Notes: generated by a model from the letters alone, not told the origin. 10,279 bases of DNA from an uncultured Collinsella sp. (GCA_938023085.1 CALHDP010000028.1:1-10279); one strand, 5' to 3'. Positions 1-7,175 are shown, counted from the stretch's first letter. Translations and numbers: made by a program.

Positions 1-2
1 AA

Positions 3-161
3 GTGGCTCAAGGATACCGCAGGGCGCAGACATCGCGGCGTTTTGCTGAGAAGTTCCGGCTCGGATGGGTTCGAGACGCGTTGGCCTCGGCCTCGGTGGC
101 TATTGACGCGGTTTTGTGCATGGGCAGGGTGGTTGCTTGGGCGGTTGGAGTTGCCAGCTGA
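3..161 (+). CDS. possible 3' end of an unidentified protein gene (partial)
   Basis: An open frame enters from the left edge and ends at TGA 159-161, giving about 52 residues. The residue mix looks protein-like: a charged stretch (RRFAEKFRLGWVRDAL) followed by a hydrophobic, Ala/Val-rich tail that could be a membrane segment. I do not recognise a family. The frame starting at base 1 is also open, to TAA 172-174, but it is rich in Trp and Arg as expected of a shadow frame. A minus-strand frame over the same bases starts inside the tRNA terminator loop and is unlikely. The stop lies about 10 bases before the tRNA terminator, so this gene and tRNA-Val would be convergent. No start is in the window, so the call is weak. 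Confidence 0.3.
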   Translation: MAQGYRRAQTSRRFAEKFRLGWVRDALASASVAIDAVLCMGRVVAWAVGVAS

Positions 162-172
162 TTTGGCGACAT

Positions 173-209
173 AAAACAAAACAGCCCAGAGGACATAGCC
201 TCTGAGCTG
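173..209 (-). terminator. intrinsic terminator of tRNA-Val
   Basis: Read on the minus strand, CAGCTCAGAGG (209-199) and CCTCTGGGCTG (192-182) form an 11-bp stem with one G-U pair and a 6-base loop. The stem is followed by TTTTGTTTT (181-173). The hairpin begins 9 bases after the tRNA CCA end. On the plus strand the hairpin has no T-run, so it should act in the tRNA direction only. Confidence 0.85.
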
Positions 210-217
210 CGAACATT

Positions 218-292
218 TGGTGGGCGTTAGAAGATTTGAACTTCTGACCTCTTCCGTGTCAGGGAAGCGCTCTCCCCCTGAGCTAAACGCCC
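218..292 (-). tRNA. tRNA-Val (anticodon GAC)
   Basis: The minus strand folds into a complete 75-base cloverleaf. The acceptor stem is GGGCGTT/AACGCCC, the D arm GCTC/GAGC, and the anticodon stem CTTCC/GGAAG with loop CTGACAC. The T arm is AGAAG/CTTCT with TTCAAAT, and the discriminator is A. Anticodon GAC reads GUC and GUU valine codons. The 3' CCA is encoded in the gene (218-220). The gene stands alone, with its own promoter upstream (322-366) and terminator downstream (173-209). No integrase or att-like repeat is seen next to it. Confidence 0.97.
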
Positions 293-321
293 GATCAAGG
301 GTGCGCAAGCGCGCAAGGGAT

Positions 322-366
322 AATATAACGGAGCCTGAACTCGGTGGCAAGAACATTTTTAAAAAT
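322..366 (-). promoter_or_regulatory. promoter of tRNA-Val with AT-rich upstream element
   Basis: On the minus strand, -35 TTGCCA (350-345) and -10 TATATT (327-322) are separated by exactly 17 bases. Transcription would start near 314, leaving a leader of about 20 bases before the mature 5' end at 292. Directly upstream of the -35 lies a perfect 12-bp AT-only palindrome, ATTTTTAAAAAT (355-366), in the place of an UP element. That layout suits a strong stable-RNA promoter. The boxes are seen directly; the UP-element role is inference. Confidence 0.75.
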
Positions 367-581
367 CGCTTACATTGTGGAATTCGGGGGCTTTGTCGCA
401 TCCATTTCAAAAGAGCCTGCTGCCGCGATTTGGCTGTCGCATAATGCAAGGCCATTGCGGTATCGAGCTATGGAAAGACGCCTGCGGAATTGTCCTACCG
501 ATAAGCGGACAAGCCTCCAGCTGGTGACTTCGCCGTGGTAAGGTAAGCCGAATTGTTTCCAGGCTGTTTCGGGGGAGTGGA
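367..581 (+). other. non-coding region upstream of the transporter gene
   Basis: No convincing gene lies here. A dyad TTGTCC (490-495) / GGACAA (507-512) with an 11-base spacer could be an operator or a weak leader hairpin. CATAAT (440-445) matches five of six -10 positions but has no good -35 box at the right distance, so the transporter promoter is not located with confidence. The ribosome binding site GGAG (574-577) sits 4 bases before the ATG at 582. The open frames crossing the tRNA and this region have no codon signature and are treated as spurious. Confidence 0.4.
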
Positions 582-1604
582 ATGAGCAAAGAGTGTGTCG
601 AGCAGGTCGAAGGCGCAGGGGCTTCGGTGCCGATGACCGATATATCGAACATTGATGTGCCCGAGGGCACCGACGAGCTCAGCCGCAACACCCGTCGCGC
701 ATGGCGCGACCGCCTGAACAGCGCTTCGACGCGCAAGATGATCACGGGCGTCTTGGCTACGCTGGTGGGCGGTTCGTTTTGGGGCTTCTCGGGCACCAGC
801 GCGAGCTTTCTGTTCGATACCTACCACGTCGACACCTTGTGGCTTATGAGCGTGCGTCAGATTCTCGCCGGCCTGCTCTTTATGGCCGTGGTTGTTACGC
901 GCGGCCGCGAGCGCCTGATTAAGCTCTGGACCACACCCGCCGATCGCAAGCAGCTGCTGCTCTTTACCGCCTTTGGCCTGCTGTTCAACCAGTTTTGCTA
1001 TCTTTCGGCCGTGCGCCTGACGAACGCCGGAACCGCGACGGTGCTCCAGTGCCTGCAGCTCGTTATCATCATGGGCTACGCCTGCGCGATCGATCGCCGC
1101 ATGCCGCGTACTCGCGAAGTCATCGGCATTGGCCTGGCTCTGGGTGGAACCTTTTTAATCGCCACCGGCGGCGACCCCACCAGCCTGAATATCTCACCGC
1201 TTGGCCTGGCAGCAGGTCTTATGTGTGCGGTCAGCGCCGCGTGTATGGCGGTGATTCCCGCCAAGATCCTGCCCGAATACGGCAGCCCCATCGTCACGGG
1301 CTCGGCAATGCTCACGGCGGGCGTGATCTCATGTGTCTTCGTGCAGCCCTGGGTGCATATGCCGGCACTCGACGCTGCCGGCGTCGAGGCGCTCGCGGTG
1401 TTCGTGGTTATCGGCTCGTTTTTTGCTTACATGCTCTATATGCAGGGCGTTAAGGACATCGGCTCGGTGCGTGCGAGTCTCATCGGAACCGTGGAGCCCG
1501 TCTCGGCGACCATCACCAGCGCCGTTATGCTGGGCACGGTGTTTTTGCCGACCGACCTTATCGGCTTTGCCATGATCATCGTGATGATGTTCCTCACGGT
1601 GTAG
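582..1604 (+). CDS. EamA/DMT-superfamily membrane transporter
   Basis: This is a 340-residue inner-membrane protein of the drug/metabolite transporter superfamily, with two EamA repeats of about five helices each (roughly 53-196 and 206-340). Family hallmarks include the helix-3/4 region with FNQFCYLSAVRLTNAGTAT (about 135-153) and the matching second-repeat segment SVRASLIGTVEPVSATITS (about 295-313). Such proteins export or import small metabolites, but the substrate cannot be read from sequence. A polar N-terminal tail of about 52 residues precedes helix 1, longer than usual for the family. The start at 582 is favoured by GGGGGAG just upstream; Met18 is a weaker alternative. The last helix ends abruptly at residue 340 (LIGFAMIIVMMFLTV, then stop). 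The -1 frame continues with VAGAAAKTEKVLCRIFAN to a stop at 1655-1657, so a one-base loss near the 3' end is possible. No terminator is seen downstream. Confidence 0.9.
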   Translation: MSKECVEQVEGAGASVPMTDISNIDVPEGTDELSRNTRRAWRDRLNSASTRKMITGVLATLVGGSFWGFSGTSASFLFDTYHVDTLWLMSVRQILAGLLFMAVVVTRGRERLIKLWTTPADRKQLLLFTAFGLLFNQFCYLSAVRLTNAGTATVLQCLQLVIIMGYACAIDRRMPRTREVIGIGLALGGTFLIATGGDPTSLNISPLGLAAGLMCAVSAACMAVIPAKILPEYGSPIVTGSAMLTAGVISCVFVQPWVHMPALDAAGVEALAVFVVIGSFFAYMLYMQGVKDIGSVRASLIGTVEPVSATITSAVMLGTVFLPTDLIGFAMIIVMMFLTV

Positions 1605-1673
1605 CTGGCGCCGCTGCCAAGACGGAAAAGGTGTTGTGCCGCATTTTCGCCAATTGATGTCCGTGTCTGGAGT

Positions 1674-1717
1674 TTAGCTGTCGATGCTCAAAATGCCATA
1701 AACTAGTAACGTTATGG
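1674..1717 (+). promoter_or_regulatory. candidate promoter and inverted repeat upstream of the DUF4012 gene
   Basis: The AT-richer stretch before the gene holds TTAGCT (1674-1679), 17 bases, then CATAAA (1697-1702) preceded by TG as in an extended -10. TAAACT (1699-1704) is an alternative -10. Overlapping it is an inverted repeat CCATAA (1696-1701) / TTATGG (1712-1717) with a 10-base spacer, placed where a repressor could cover the -10 and start site. Both the boxes and the operator role are inference from position and sequence. Confidence 0.35.
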
Positions 1718-1753
1718 ACTTTTTCATTGCGACTCAATTGCGAGGATTTCTTT

Positions 1754-4066
1754 ATGGCTGGTAATCACTTTAAGGGCAGCGATAGCGGCCGTCCTGCAGT
1801 TCCGCCGCGTCCGAACGGGGCTGGTAAGGCCGGCACGCCGGGCGGCGCTGGACAGGGCGGTTCCGGTAAGCGCGTGTCCCCGGGCGAGACGGCGATGTTT
1901 ACCGCTCTGTACGAGCAGTCTCAAAAGGCAAAAAAGACCGGCCGTGCAAGAGGGAATGTCTTTGCGGACGGTGCAACCTCCACGTCGCAGCCGAGCGGGG
2001 CTCCTTCGGTACCCGCGAACAACGCAGGTGCTGCCAACGCCGCGAATGCCGCCGGCAACGTTAATGCCGACAAGGCCGCCAACAATACTCCCTCTGCCGG
2101 TGGCGCGGGGCTTACGGGTAACCTTGGCACGATCTACACCGGCGCCTCCGAGACTGGCACGTTCGCCCGCCTGGATGATAGCGGTGCCGAGTTTGCGGGC
2201 TCGGGTTCCAAGGAAGATTATTACGATTTTGGCTTGAACTACGGTAGCGACGCTTCGTCGAGTTCGACCTCTGACGGTCTGGTCCGTCATCGCCATCGCA
2301 AGGGCGAGCGCAAAAAGCGTCACACCGGCGCCATTATTGCCGCTGTAGTCGCGGTGCTTCTCGTTGCGCTTGGCGCAAGCGGCTTTATGCTGCTTAACTC
2401 GGCAAAGACCGTAAAGAGCGAAGCGAAGGAGGCTGTCGAGATCGTCGGTGGCCTTAAGGACAAGGTCACGTCGGGCGATTTTTCGACGCTGCCTGACGAC
2501 GCGAAGAAGATCGATGAGCTCTGCGACAGCATGAAGGCGGAGACTTCGAGCCCGCTGTGGACGGCGGCTTCGTTTATCCCGGTGTATGGCAGCGATATCA
2601 ATGCGGCCCGCACCATGATCGACGCCCTGTCCGATGTTTCGAGCAATGCGCTGGTTCCCATGGCCGATAACCTTTCGCAGGCTACGCCCGGCAAGCTGTT
2701 CCAGGACGGCATGATTAACGTGTCCGCGCTGCAGGCGGTCGCCGATTCGCTTTCCAGCAGCTCGAAGGTGTTCAAGAGCGCCAACGAGAAGGTCCAGGGC
2801 ATTGGCGATACTCATATTTCCCAGGTGACCGAGCTGGTCGATAAGGCCAAGGACGGCTTTGCCACCCTCAACGGTGCGGTTGACGCGGCGGAGAAGGTCG
2901 CCCCCGTCCTTCCCCAGATGCTCGGCGCCAACGGCCAGACGCGCAACTACCTTGTGTACGCCATGAACAACGTCGAGATTCGTGCTTGCGGCGGCTTTGG
3001 CGGTTCGCAGGGCCTGATTTCGGTCACCGACGGCCAGATGTCGATTGGCGACTTTGTTCCATGTATTGCGCTTAGCAAAGACGAGGCGGTTGAGAGCGTC
3101 GACGAAGAGGACGAGGCACTGTTTGGTGACCACAGTAACCTGTACAACTCTGGTAACGCGTATTCGCCCGATTGGCCCCGCAACTCGCAGCGTGTCGCCG
3201 CGCTGTGGAAGTCCCAGTATGGGCAGGACGTTGACGGCGTCGTGGGTATCGACCCGGTGTTCCTGCAGTATCTGCTGGGCCTGGTCGGTAATGTGTCGCT
3301 GCCCGACGGAACGGTTGTCGACGGCACCAACGCCGCAAAGGTCCTCATGCACGATGTGTACTGGAACTATCCGGTCGAGGAGTCGGATGGCATCTTTGCA
3401 TCCGTCGCCAGCGCTGCCTTCGACAAGATTCTCGGTGGCATCGGTGACGTTGACGTTACAAAGCTTGTCGGTGCATTCGAGCGCGGTGCCGAAGAGGGCC
3501 GCCTGATCGCGTGGATGAGAAACGATGATGAACAGAATGCCATCAAAGAGACGGGCATTGACGCTTCGCTGCCCGATCCGGATGATCCGAGTGCCGATCC
3601 CGTTGCCGGCGTTTACTTTAACAACCTGAGCTTCTCCAAGCTCGACTGGTATCTGAACGCCGACACGCAGATTGGCCAGGGCGTGAAGAACGGCGACGGC
3701 ACGTGCTCCTATCGCATCACCGTTACCCTGACGAACATCATGACGCAGGAGGAGGCTGGCAAGCTGCCCGACTACGTTGCGGCGAGCGCACCCGATGCCG
3801 CGCGTGACGACGAGCGTCTGAATGTCTCGTTGTTTGCCCCGACGGGCGGCAACATTACTGATCTGACCGTCGAGGGCACCCAGTTTGGTCTTGGCGCCGC
3901 TACGTGGCATGGAATCCCCTTCTATTCGGGCACCGTTGACCTGCATGCTGGCGAGACGACGACGATCACGTATACGCTGACCACGTCGGCCGAGGCGGGG
4001 GACAAGCCGCTTACGCTGCGTCAGACTCCTACATGCCAGGCGGCTCGCGACAGCGCGTCGGCGTAG
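1754..4066 (+). CDS. membrane-anchored DUF4012-domain protein
   Basis: This 770-residue protein has four parts. Residues 1 to about 177 are a low-complexity Gly/Ala/Asn/Pro/Ser-rich cytoplasmic tail. Residues about 178-190 are a basic patch (RHRHRKGERKKRH). Residues about 192-214 form one membrane helix. The rest is a large extracellular part. Positive charge before the helix predicts an N-in, C-out topology. The DUF4012 signature is clear: RNYLVYAMNNVEIRACGGFG from residue 397 and GIDPVFLQYLLGLVGNVSLP near 498-517. Family members are widespread in actinobacteria and often lie near cell-envelope or polysaccharide genes, but no biochemical function is established as far as I know. ATG 1754 is preferred because GAGGA (1742-1746) lies 7 bases upstream; a TTG at 1727 would add nine residues but has no such site. 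A strong terminator follows, and then glmM, consistent with an envelope role (inference). No sortase motif is seen at the C-terminus. Confidence 0.88.
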   Translation: MAGNHFKGSDSGRPAVPPRPNGAGKAGTPGGAGQGGSGKRVSPGETAMFTALYEQSQKAKKTGRARGNVFADGATSTSQPSGAPSVPANNAGAANAANAAGNVNADKAANNTPSAGGAGLTGNLGTIYTGASETGTFARLDDSGAEFAGSGSKEDYYDFGLNYGSDASSSSTSDGLVRHRHRKGERKKRHTGAIIAAVVAVLLVALGASGFMLLNSAKTVKSEAKEAVEIVGGLKDKVTSGDFSTLPDDAKKIDELCDSMKAETSSPLWTAASFIPVYGSDINAARTMIDALSDVSSNALVPMADNLSQATPGKLFQDGMINVSALQAVADSLSSSSKVFKSANEKVQGIGDTHISQVTELVDKAKDGFATLNGAVDAAEKVAPVLPQMLGANGQTRNYLVYAMNNVEIRACGGFGGSQGLISVTDGQMSIGDFVPCIALSKDEAVESVDEEDEALFGDHSNLYNSGNAYSPDWPRNSQRVAALWKSQYGQDVDGVVGIDPVFLQYLLGLVGNVSLPDGTVVDGTNAAKVLMHDVYWNYPVEESDGIFASVASAAFDKILGGIGDVDVTKLVGAFERGAEEGRLIAWMRNDDEQNAIKETGIDASLPDPDDPSADPVAGVYFNNLSFSKLDWYLNADTQIGQGVKNGDGTCSYRITVTLTNIMTQEEAGKLPDYVAASAPDAARDDERLNVSLFAPTGGNITDLTVEGTQFGLGAATWHGIPFYSGTVDLHAGETTTITYTLTTSAEAGDKPLTLRQTPTCQAARDSASA

Positions 4067-4103
4067 GGTTTTTCTGGTAGCGCAGATAATCGAGTACCAT
4101 TTT

Positions 4104-4136
4104 GGGGCGGACAGGCAATCTGTCCGCCCCTATTTT
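4104..4136 (+). terminator. terminator hairpin between the DUF4012 gene and glmM
   Basis: GGGGCGGACAG (4104-4114) and CTGTCCGCCCC (4120-4130) make a perfect 11-bp GC-rich stem with a 5-base loop, followed by TATTTT. It lies 38 bases after the DUF4012 stop. It is also only 8 bases before the glmM ribosome binding site, so glmM either depends on readthrough or starts from a promoter just upstream, with this hairpin in its leader. Possible weak -10 boxes are GATAAT (4085-4090) and TACCAT (4095-4100), neither with a good -35. Confidence 0.75.
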
Positions 4137-4149
4137 GTAAGGAGAGCGC

Positions 4150-5481
4150 ATGAAGTACTTTGGCACCGACGGCTTTCGCGGTGAGGCCAACGTTGGGCTG
4201 ACGGTAGAGCACGCTTATAAGATTGGCCGTTTTGTGGGCTGGTATTACGGCGCCAACCGCGAGCGCAAGGCGCGCGTCATCGTGGGCAAGGACACGCGTC
4301 GCTCGAGCTATATGTTTGAGGCGGCGCTGGTGAGCGGCCTGGTCGCGAGCGGCGCAGACGCCTACATGTTGCACGTGATCCCCACTCCGGGCGTGGCGCA
4401 TCAGACCGTGGAGGGCTGCTTCGATTGCGGCATCATGATCAGCGCGAGCCACAACCCGTTTTGCGATAACGGCATTAAGCTCGTCAACAGCGACGGCTTT
4501 AAGATGGACGAGGACGTGCTGGAGCTCATCGAGGATTACATCGATGGCAAGAGCGAAGTTCCGCTGGCCACGGGCAACCACATCGGCGCCACGGTGGACT
4601 ACATGCAGGGCCGCAACCGCTACATTGCTTCGCTCATCGCCAGCGCGAACTTTTCGTTGCAGGGCGTCAAGATCGGTATCGACTGCGCCAACGGCTCGGC
4701 TTCTTCGGTGGCCAAGCCGGTGTTTGACGCGCTCGGTGCCGACGTGCGCGTGATCAACGCCGCGCCCGATGGCTTTAACATCAACGTCGACTGCGGCTCC
4801 ACGCATATGGAGCGCCTGCAGCGCCATGTGGTGGAGCAGGGTCTGGACGTGGGTTTTGCTTACGATGGCGATGCCGACCGCTGCTTGGCCGTGGATGAGC
4901 GCGGGCGCGTGGTCGACGGCGACCAGATCCTGTACGTGTGCGGCGTGTATCTGAACAAGCACGGTCGCCTTTCGGGCGGTACCGTGGTGCCGACGATTGC
5001 CAGCAACTTTGGCCTGATCAAGTCGTTGGAGCTTGCCGGTCTGAGCGCCGTGACCAGCGGCGTGGGCGACCGTCACGTGTATGCCAAGATGCGCGAGGGC
5101 GGTTACAGCTTGGGCGGCGAGCAGACGGGCCATACGATCTTTGGCGATATCGAGCGCACGGGCGACGGCATTATGACTTCGCTGCGCGTGATGGAAGTGA
5201 TTCGTGCCGAGCGCGAGACGCTCTCGCAGCTCACGGCTCCGTGCAAGCTGCTGCCGCAGGCGCAGGTTGCCGTGCGCGTGGCGGATAAGGACGCCGCGCT
5301 CGAGAACATGGGCGTGCAGAACGCCATCGCCGAGGCCGAGGCTGCGCTGGCAGGTGAGGGCCGCGTGCTCGTACGCAAGAGCGGAACCGAGTTGGTGATT
5401 CGCGTTTTGGCCGAAGCCCCCGACCAAGCCGCCGCCGACGCCGCCATGAAGCGCATCGCCGCCGCACTCGAAGCCCTTTAG
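4150..5481 (+). CDS. glmM: phosphoglucosamine mutase GlmM
   Basis: GlmM interconverts glucosamine-6-phosphate and glucosamine-1-phosphate in the cytoplasm, the step feeding UDP-GlcNAc and so peptidoglycan. The 443-residue length fits the family. It opens with FGTDGFRG (residues 4-11). The active-site loop is GIMISASHNPFCDNGIK, with the phosphorylated serine at Ser100. The metal-binding loop is DGDADR (239-244), the sugar-binding loop GGEQTGH (322-328), and the phosphate-binding loop RKSGTE (409-414). These are the four alpha-D-phosphohexomutase domain markers in order. The start is set by AAGGAGA (4139-4145), 4 bases before the ATG. The gene follows the DUF4012 gene and its terminator hairpin, and converges on the M32 peptidase gene. 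The opening motif and SASHNP loop favour GlmM over phosphomannomutase/phosphoglucomutase relatives. Confidence 0.96.
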   Translation: MKYFGTDGFRGEANVGLTVEHAYKIGRFVGWYYGANRERKARVIVGKDTRRSSYMFEAALVSGLVASGADAYMLHVIPTPGVAHQTVEGCFDCGIMISASHNPFCDNGIKLVNSDGFKMDEDVLELIEDYIDGKSEVPLATGNHIGATVDYMQGRNRYIASLIASANFSLQGVKIGIDCANGSASSVAKPVFDALGADVRVINAAPDGFNINVDCGSTHMERLQRHVVEQGLDVGFAYDGDADRCLAVDERGRVVDGDQILYVCGVYLNKHGRLSGGTVVPTIASNFGLIKSLELAGLSAVTSGVGDRHVYAKMREGGYSLGGEQTGHTIFGDIERTGDGIMTSLRVMEVIRAERETLSQLTAPCKLLPQAQVAVRVADKDAALENMGVQNAIAEAEAALAGEGRVLVRKSGTELVIRVLAEAPDQAAADAAMKRIAAALEAL

Positions 5482-5482
5482 T

Positions 5483-5533
5483 TACGCGGTTTTACCAAAC
5501 CGCGTAGTCATTGGGGACGTTCTTAAACGACTA
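5483..5533. repeat. REP-like paired palindromes downstream of glmM
   Basis: Starting one base after the glmM stop, TACGCGGTTT (5483-5492) and AAACCGCGTA (5497-5506) form a perfect 10-bp stem with a TACC loop but no T-run. The next bases form a second dyad, TAGTC (5505-5509) / GACTA (5529-5533), with CGTT/AACG nested inside (5519-5528) and a TTGGGGAC core. The two dyads overlap by two bases. Without a U-tract the first is not a standard terminator, although it may still protect the glmM mRNA 3' end. The paired-hairpin layout between converging genes resembles REP-type extragenic repeats. Copies elsewhere in the genome cannot be tested from this window. Confidence 0.45.
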
Positions 5534-5537
5534 GGTG

Positions 5538-5573
5538 AAAAAAGGGCGCCGCGGGATCTATCCCGCGGCGCCC
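5538..5573 (-). terminator. terminator of the M32 carboxypeptidase gene
   Basis: GGGCGCCGCGGGA (5544-5556) and TCCCGCGGCGCCC (5561-5573) form a perfect 13-bp stem with a 4-base loop. On the minus strand it is followed by six T residues (5543-5538), making a textbook intrinsic terminator about 27 bases after the peptidase stop. On the plus strand only CCTTTG follows, so any effect on glmM transcripts would be weaker. Confidence 0.88.
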
Positions 5574-5600
5574 CCTTTGCGTTGGCGTGTCGGTTATGCC

Positions 5601-7175
5601 TTACAGCTCGTAGAGCGTGGTGAACTTGTCCTGCAGGTAGCTGCAGTAGTAGCGGGCGTCAAAGTCCATGCCGCAGGCGCCCTTGATGAGCTCCGGCGCG
5701 TCCTTGGCGCGGCCCCACTGCCAAATGTGCTCGCCCAGCCAAGCGCGGACGGGCGCCAGATCGCCGCTCGCGCAGGCACCGGTAAGGTCGACGCCGTCGC
5801 GGCACATGGCCGGCACAAACATGGCGTCGTAGGCGCTGCCCAGCGCATAGGTGGGGAAGTAGCCAAACGAGCCACCGCTCCAGTGCGTATCCTGCAGGCA
5901 TCCGTGCGTGTCGTCGGGAACGGGAATGCCCAGGTACTCGTCCATAAAGCGATTCCAAAGCGCGGGGATATCCTTGGCCATGGCCTCGCCGGCAAACAGC
6001 ATGCGCTCGATCTCGTAGCGCACCATAACGTGCAGCGGATAGGTGAGCTCATCGGCCTCGGTGCGGATCAACGACGGCTGCGCGATGTTCACGGCGCGGT
6101 AGAGCGTGTCCTCGTCGACGTCGCCGTAGACCTCGGGTGCGTGGCGGCGCAGCACCTCGAGCAGCGGTCCCATAAAGGCGCGGCTGCGACCCACGGTGTT
6201 CTCGAAGAAGCGGCTCTGGCTCTCGTGGATGCCCATGGAGGTGCCACCCTCAAGACAGGTGCGCGCATAGGCAGGATTGACGCCCAGCTCGTACATGGCG
6301 TGTCCCGCCTCGTGGATGATGCTGTAGACGTTGGAGATGCAATCGTCCTCGTAGATGTGTGTCGCGATGCGCGCGTCACCCACGGCAAAGCCCTCGCTAA
6401 ACGGGTGCTCGGTAAAGGCAAGCGTGGTGTCGTCCAGGTTCAGGCCGACAAGCTTCATAAGGTCGAAGCTCATGGCGCGCTGTGCGGCCTCGGGCACGCG
6501 GGCGTGCAAAAAGTCGGCAGCGGGCTGCTGGCCGCGCTCGCCGATGGCGTGCACGAGCGGCACGACCGTCGCCTTGACCTCATCGCAAAACGCATCGAAG
6601 CTCTTGGCGGAAAGGCCGCGCTCGTACTGGTCGAGCCAAACATCGTATGGGTCGCGCTTGGGGTCCATGAGCTCGGCCTGATGCTTAAGTTGGGCGACGA
6701 TTCTATCCACATAGGGCTCAAAGCTCGCCCAGTCATTGGCCGTCTTGGCCTTGTGCCACACGGCGTCGGCCTCGCAGGTGAGCCTGGTCCAGGCCTCGGC
6801 CTCCTCGGTGGGAATGACGCTCGCTTCGCGCTGGTCGCGGCCGAGTACGCGGATCTCGTCGAGCAGCTGCGGGTCGTCGATCTTGCCGCTGGCGACGGTT
6901 TCGCGTGCCAGCGAGCGCACAAGTTCGACAGACTTTTCGCTGGTCAGGAGCTTATGATGCTCGCCGGCAAGGGTGCCCATGGCGTCGGCGCGCGCTGCGG
7001 CGCCGTTGGCGGGGGCAATGGTCGCGCCGTCAAACTCGGCAATCTTGAGCAGGTACTCGCGGGTCCACAGCTTGCCCTCGAGCTTGCGGAATTTTTTGAC
7101 GGCCTTATCGACCTTCATGCTTTTGGGCGTCTTGCCCGCTGCGGGCTCGGCCTTCTTATCGTGCTTCTTTCCCAT
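5601..7175 (-). CDS. M32-family metallocarboxypeptidase
   Basis: This 524-residue cytoplasmic zinc carboxypeptidase belongs to the thermostable carboxypeptidase 1 family, which removes C-terminal amino acids from peptides. The zinc site is HEAGH (His288, Glu289, His292), with the third ligand Glu318 in HESQSRFFENT exactly 30 residues after His288, the usual M32 spacing. The family motifs HPFS (257-260) and VRYEIE (385-390) are also present. The start is ATG at 7175, with AAGGA (7186-7182) 6 bases upstream; a start 15 codons earlier lacks a better site. The first 25 or so residues are Lys-rich and polar and probably flexible. The gene is alone on the minus strand, convergent with glmM and divergent from the pheST leader. 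A possible but weak promoter is TAAACT (7230-7225) with TGGGTA 17 bases upstream. Its role is probably peptide turnover. Confidence 0.94.
   Translation of the reverse strand: MGKKHDKKAEPAAGKTPKSMKVDKAVKKFRKLEGKLWTREYLLKIAEFDGATIAPANGAAARADAMGTLAGEHHKLLTSEKSVELVRSLARETVASGKIDDPQLLDEIRVLGRDQREASVIPTEEAEAWTRLTCEADAVWHKAKTANDWASFEPYVDRIVAQLKHQAELMDPKRDPYDVWLDQYERGLSAKSFDAFCDEVKATVVPLVHAIGERGQQPAADFLHARVPEAAQRAMSFDLMKLVGLNLDDTTLAFTEHPFSEGFAVGDARIATHIYEDDCISNVYSIIHEAGHAMYELGVNPAYARTCLEGGTSMGIHESQSRFFENTVGRSRAFMGPLLEVLRRHAPEVYGDVDEDTLYRAVNIAQPSLIRTEADELTYPLHVMVRYEIERMLFAGEAMAKDIPALWNRFMDEYLGIPVPDDTHGCLQDTHWSGGSFGYFPTYALGSAYDAMFVPAMCRDGVDLTGACASGDLAPVRAWLGEHIWQWGRAKDAPELIKGACGMDFDARYYCSYLQDKFTTLYEL

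Noticed and set aside
218..292. tRNA-Val as an integration site for a mobile element
   Set aside because: No integrase gene, no repeated copy of the tRNA 3' end and no foreign-looking genes are found nearby in the window.
217..444. Short plus-strand open frame across the tRNA-Val gene
   Set aside because: It is the antisense of a tRNA. Products with the FELLTSSVSGKR-type start are a well-known artefact of tRNA loci.
407..827. Minus-strand open frames opposite the 5' end of the transporter gene
   Set aside because: They overlap the transporter coding region and upstream non-coding bases in antisense, and show no family features or ribosome binding site.
1727..1753. TTG start nine codons upstream of the DUF4012 ATG
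   Set aside because: There is no ribosome binding site at a good distance before it, whereas ATG 1754 has GAGGA 7 bases upstream.
1724..3946. Long minus-strand open frame of 740 codons opposite the DUF4012 gene
   Set aside because: It is a by-product of the strong GC bias at third codon positions. The plus-strand frame has a recognised domain, a membrane helix and a ribosome binding site, while the antisense product matches nothing I know.
4021..5427. Minus-strand open frame of 468 codons opposite glmM
   Set aside because: glmM carries all four family motifs on the plus strand. The antisense frame is rich in His, Ala and Val, typical of the shadow of a GC-rich gene.
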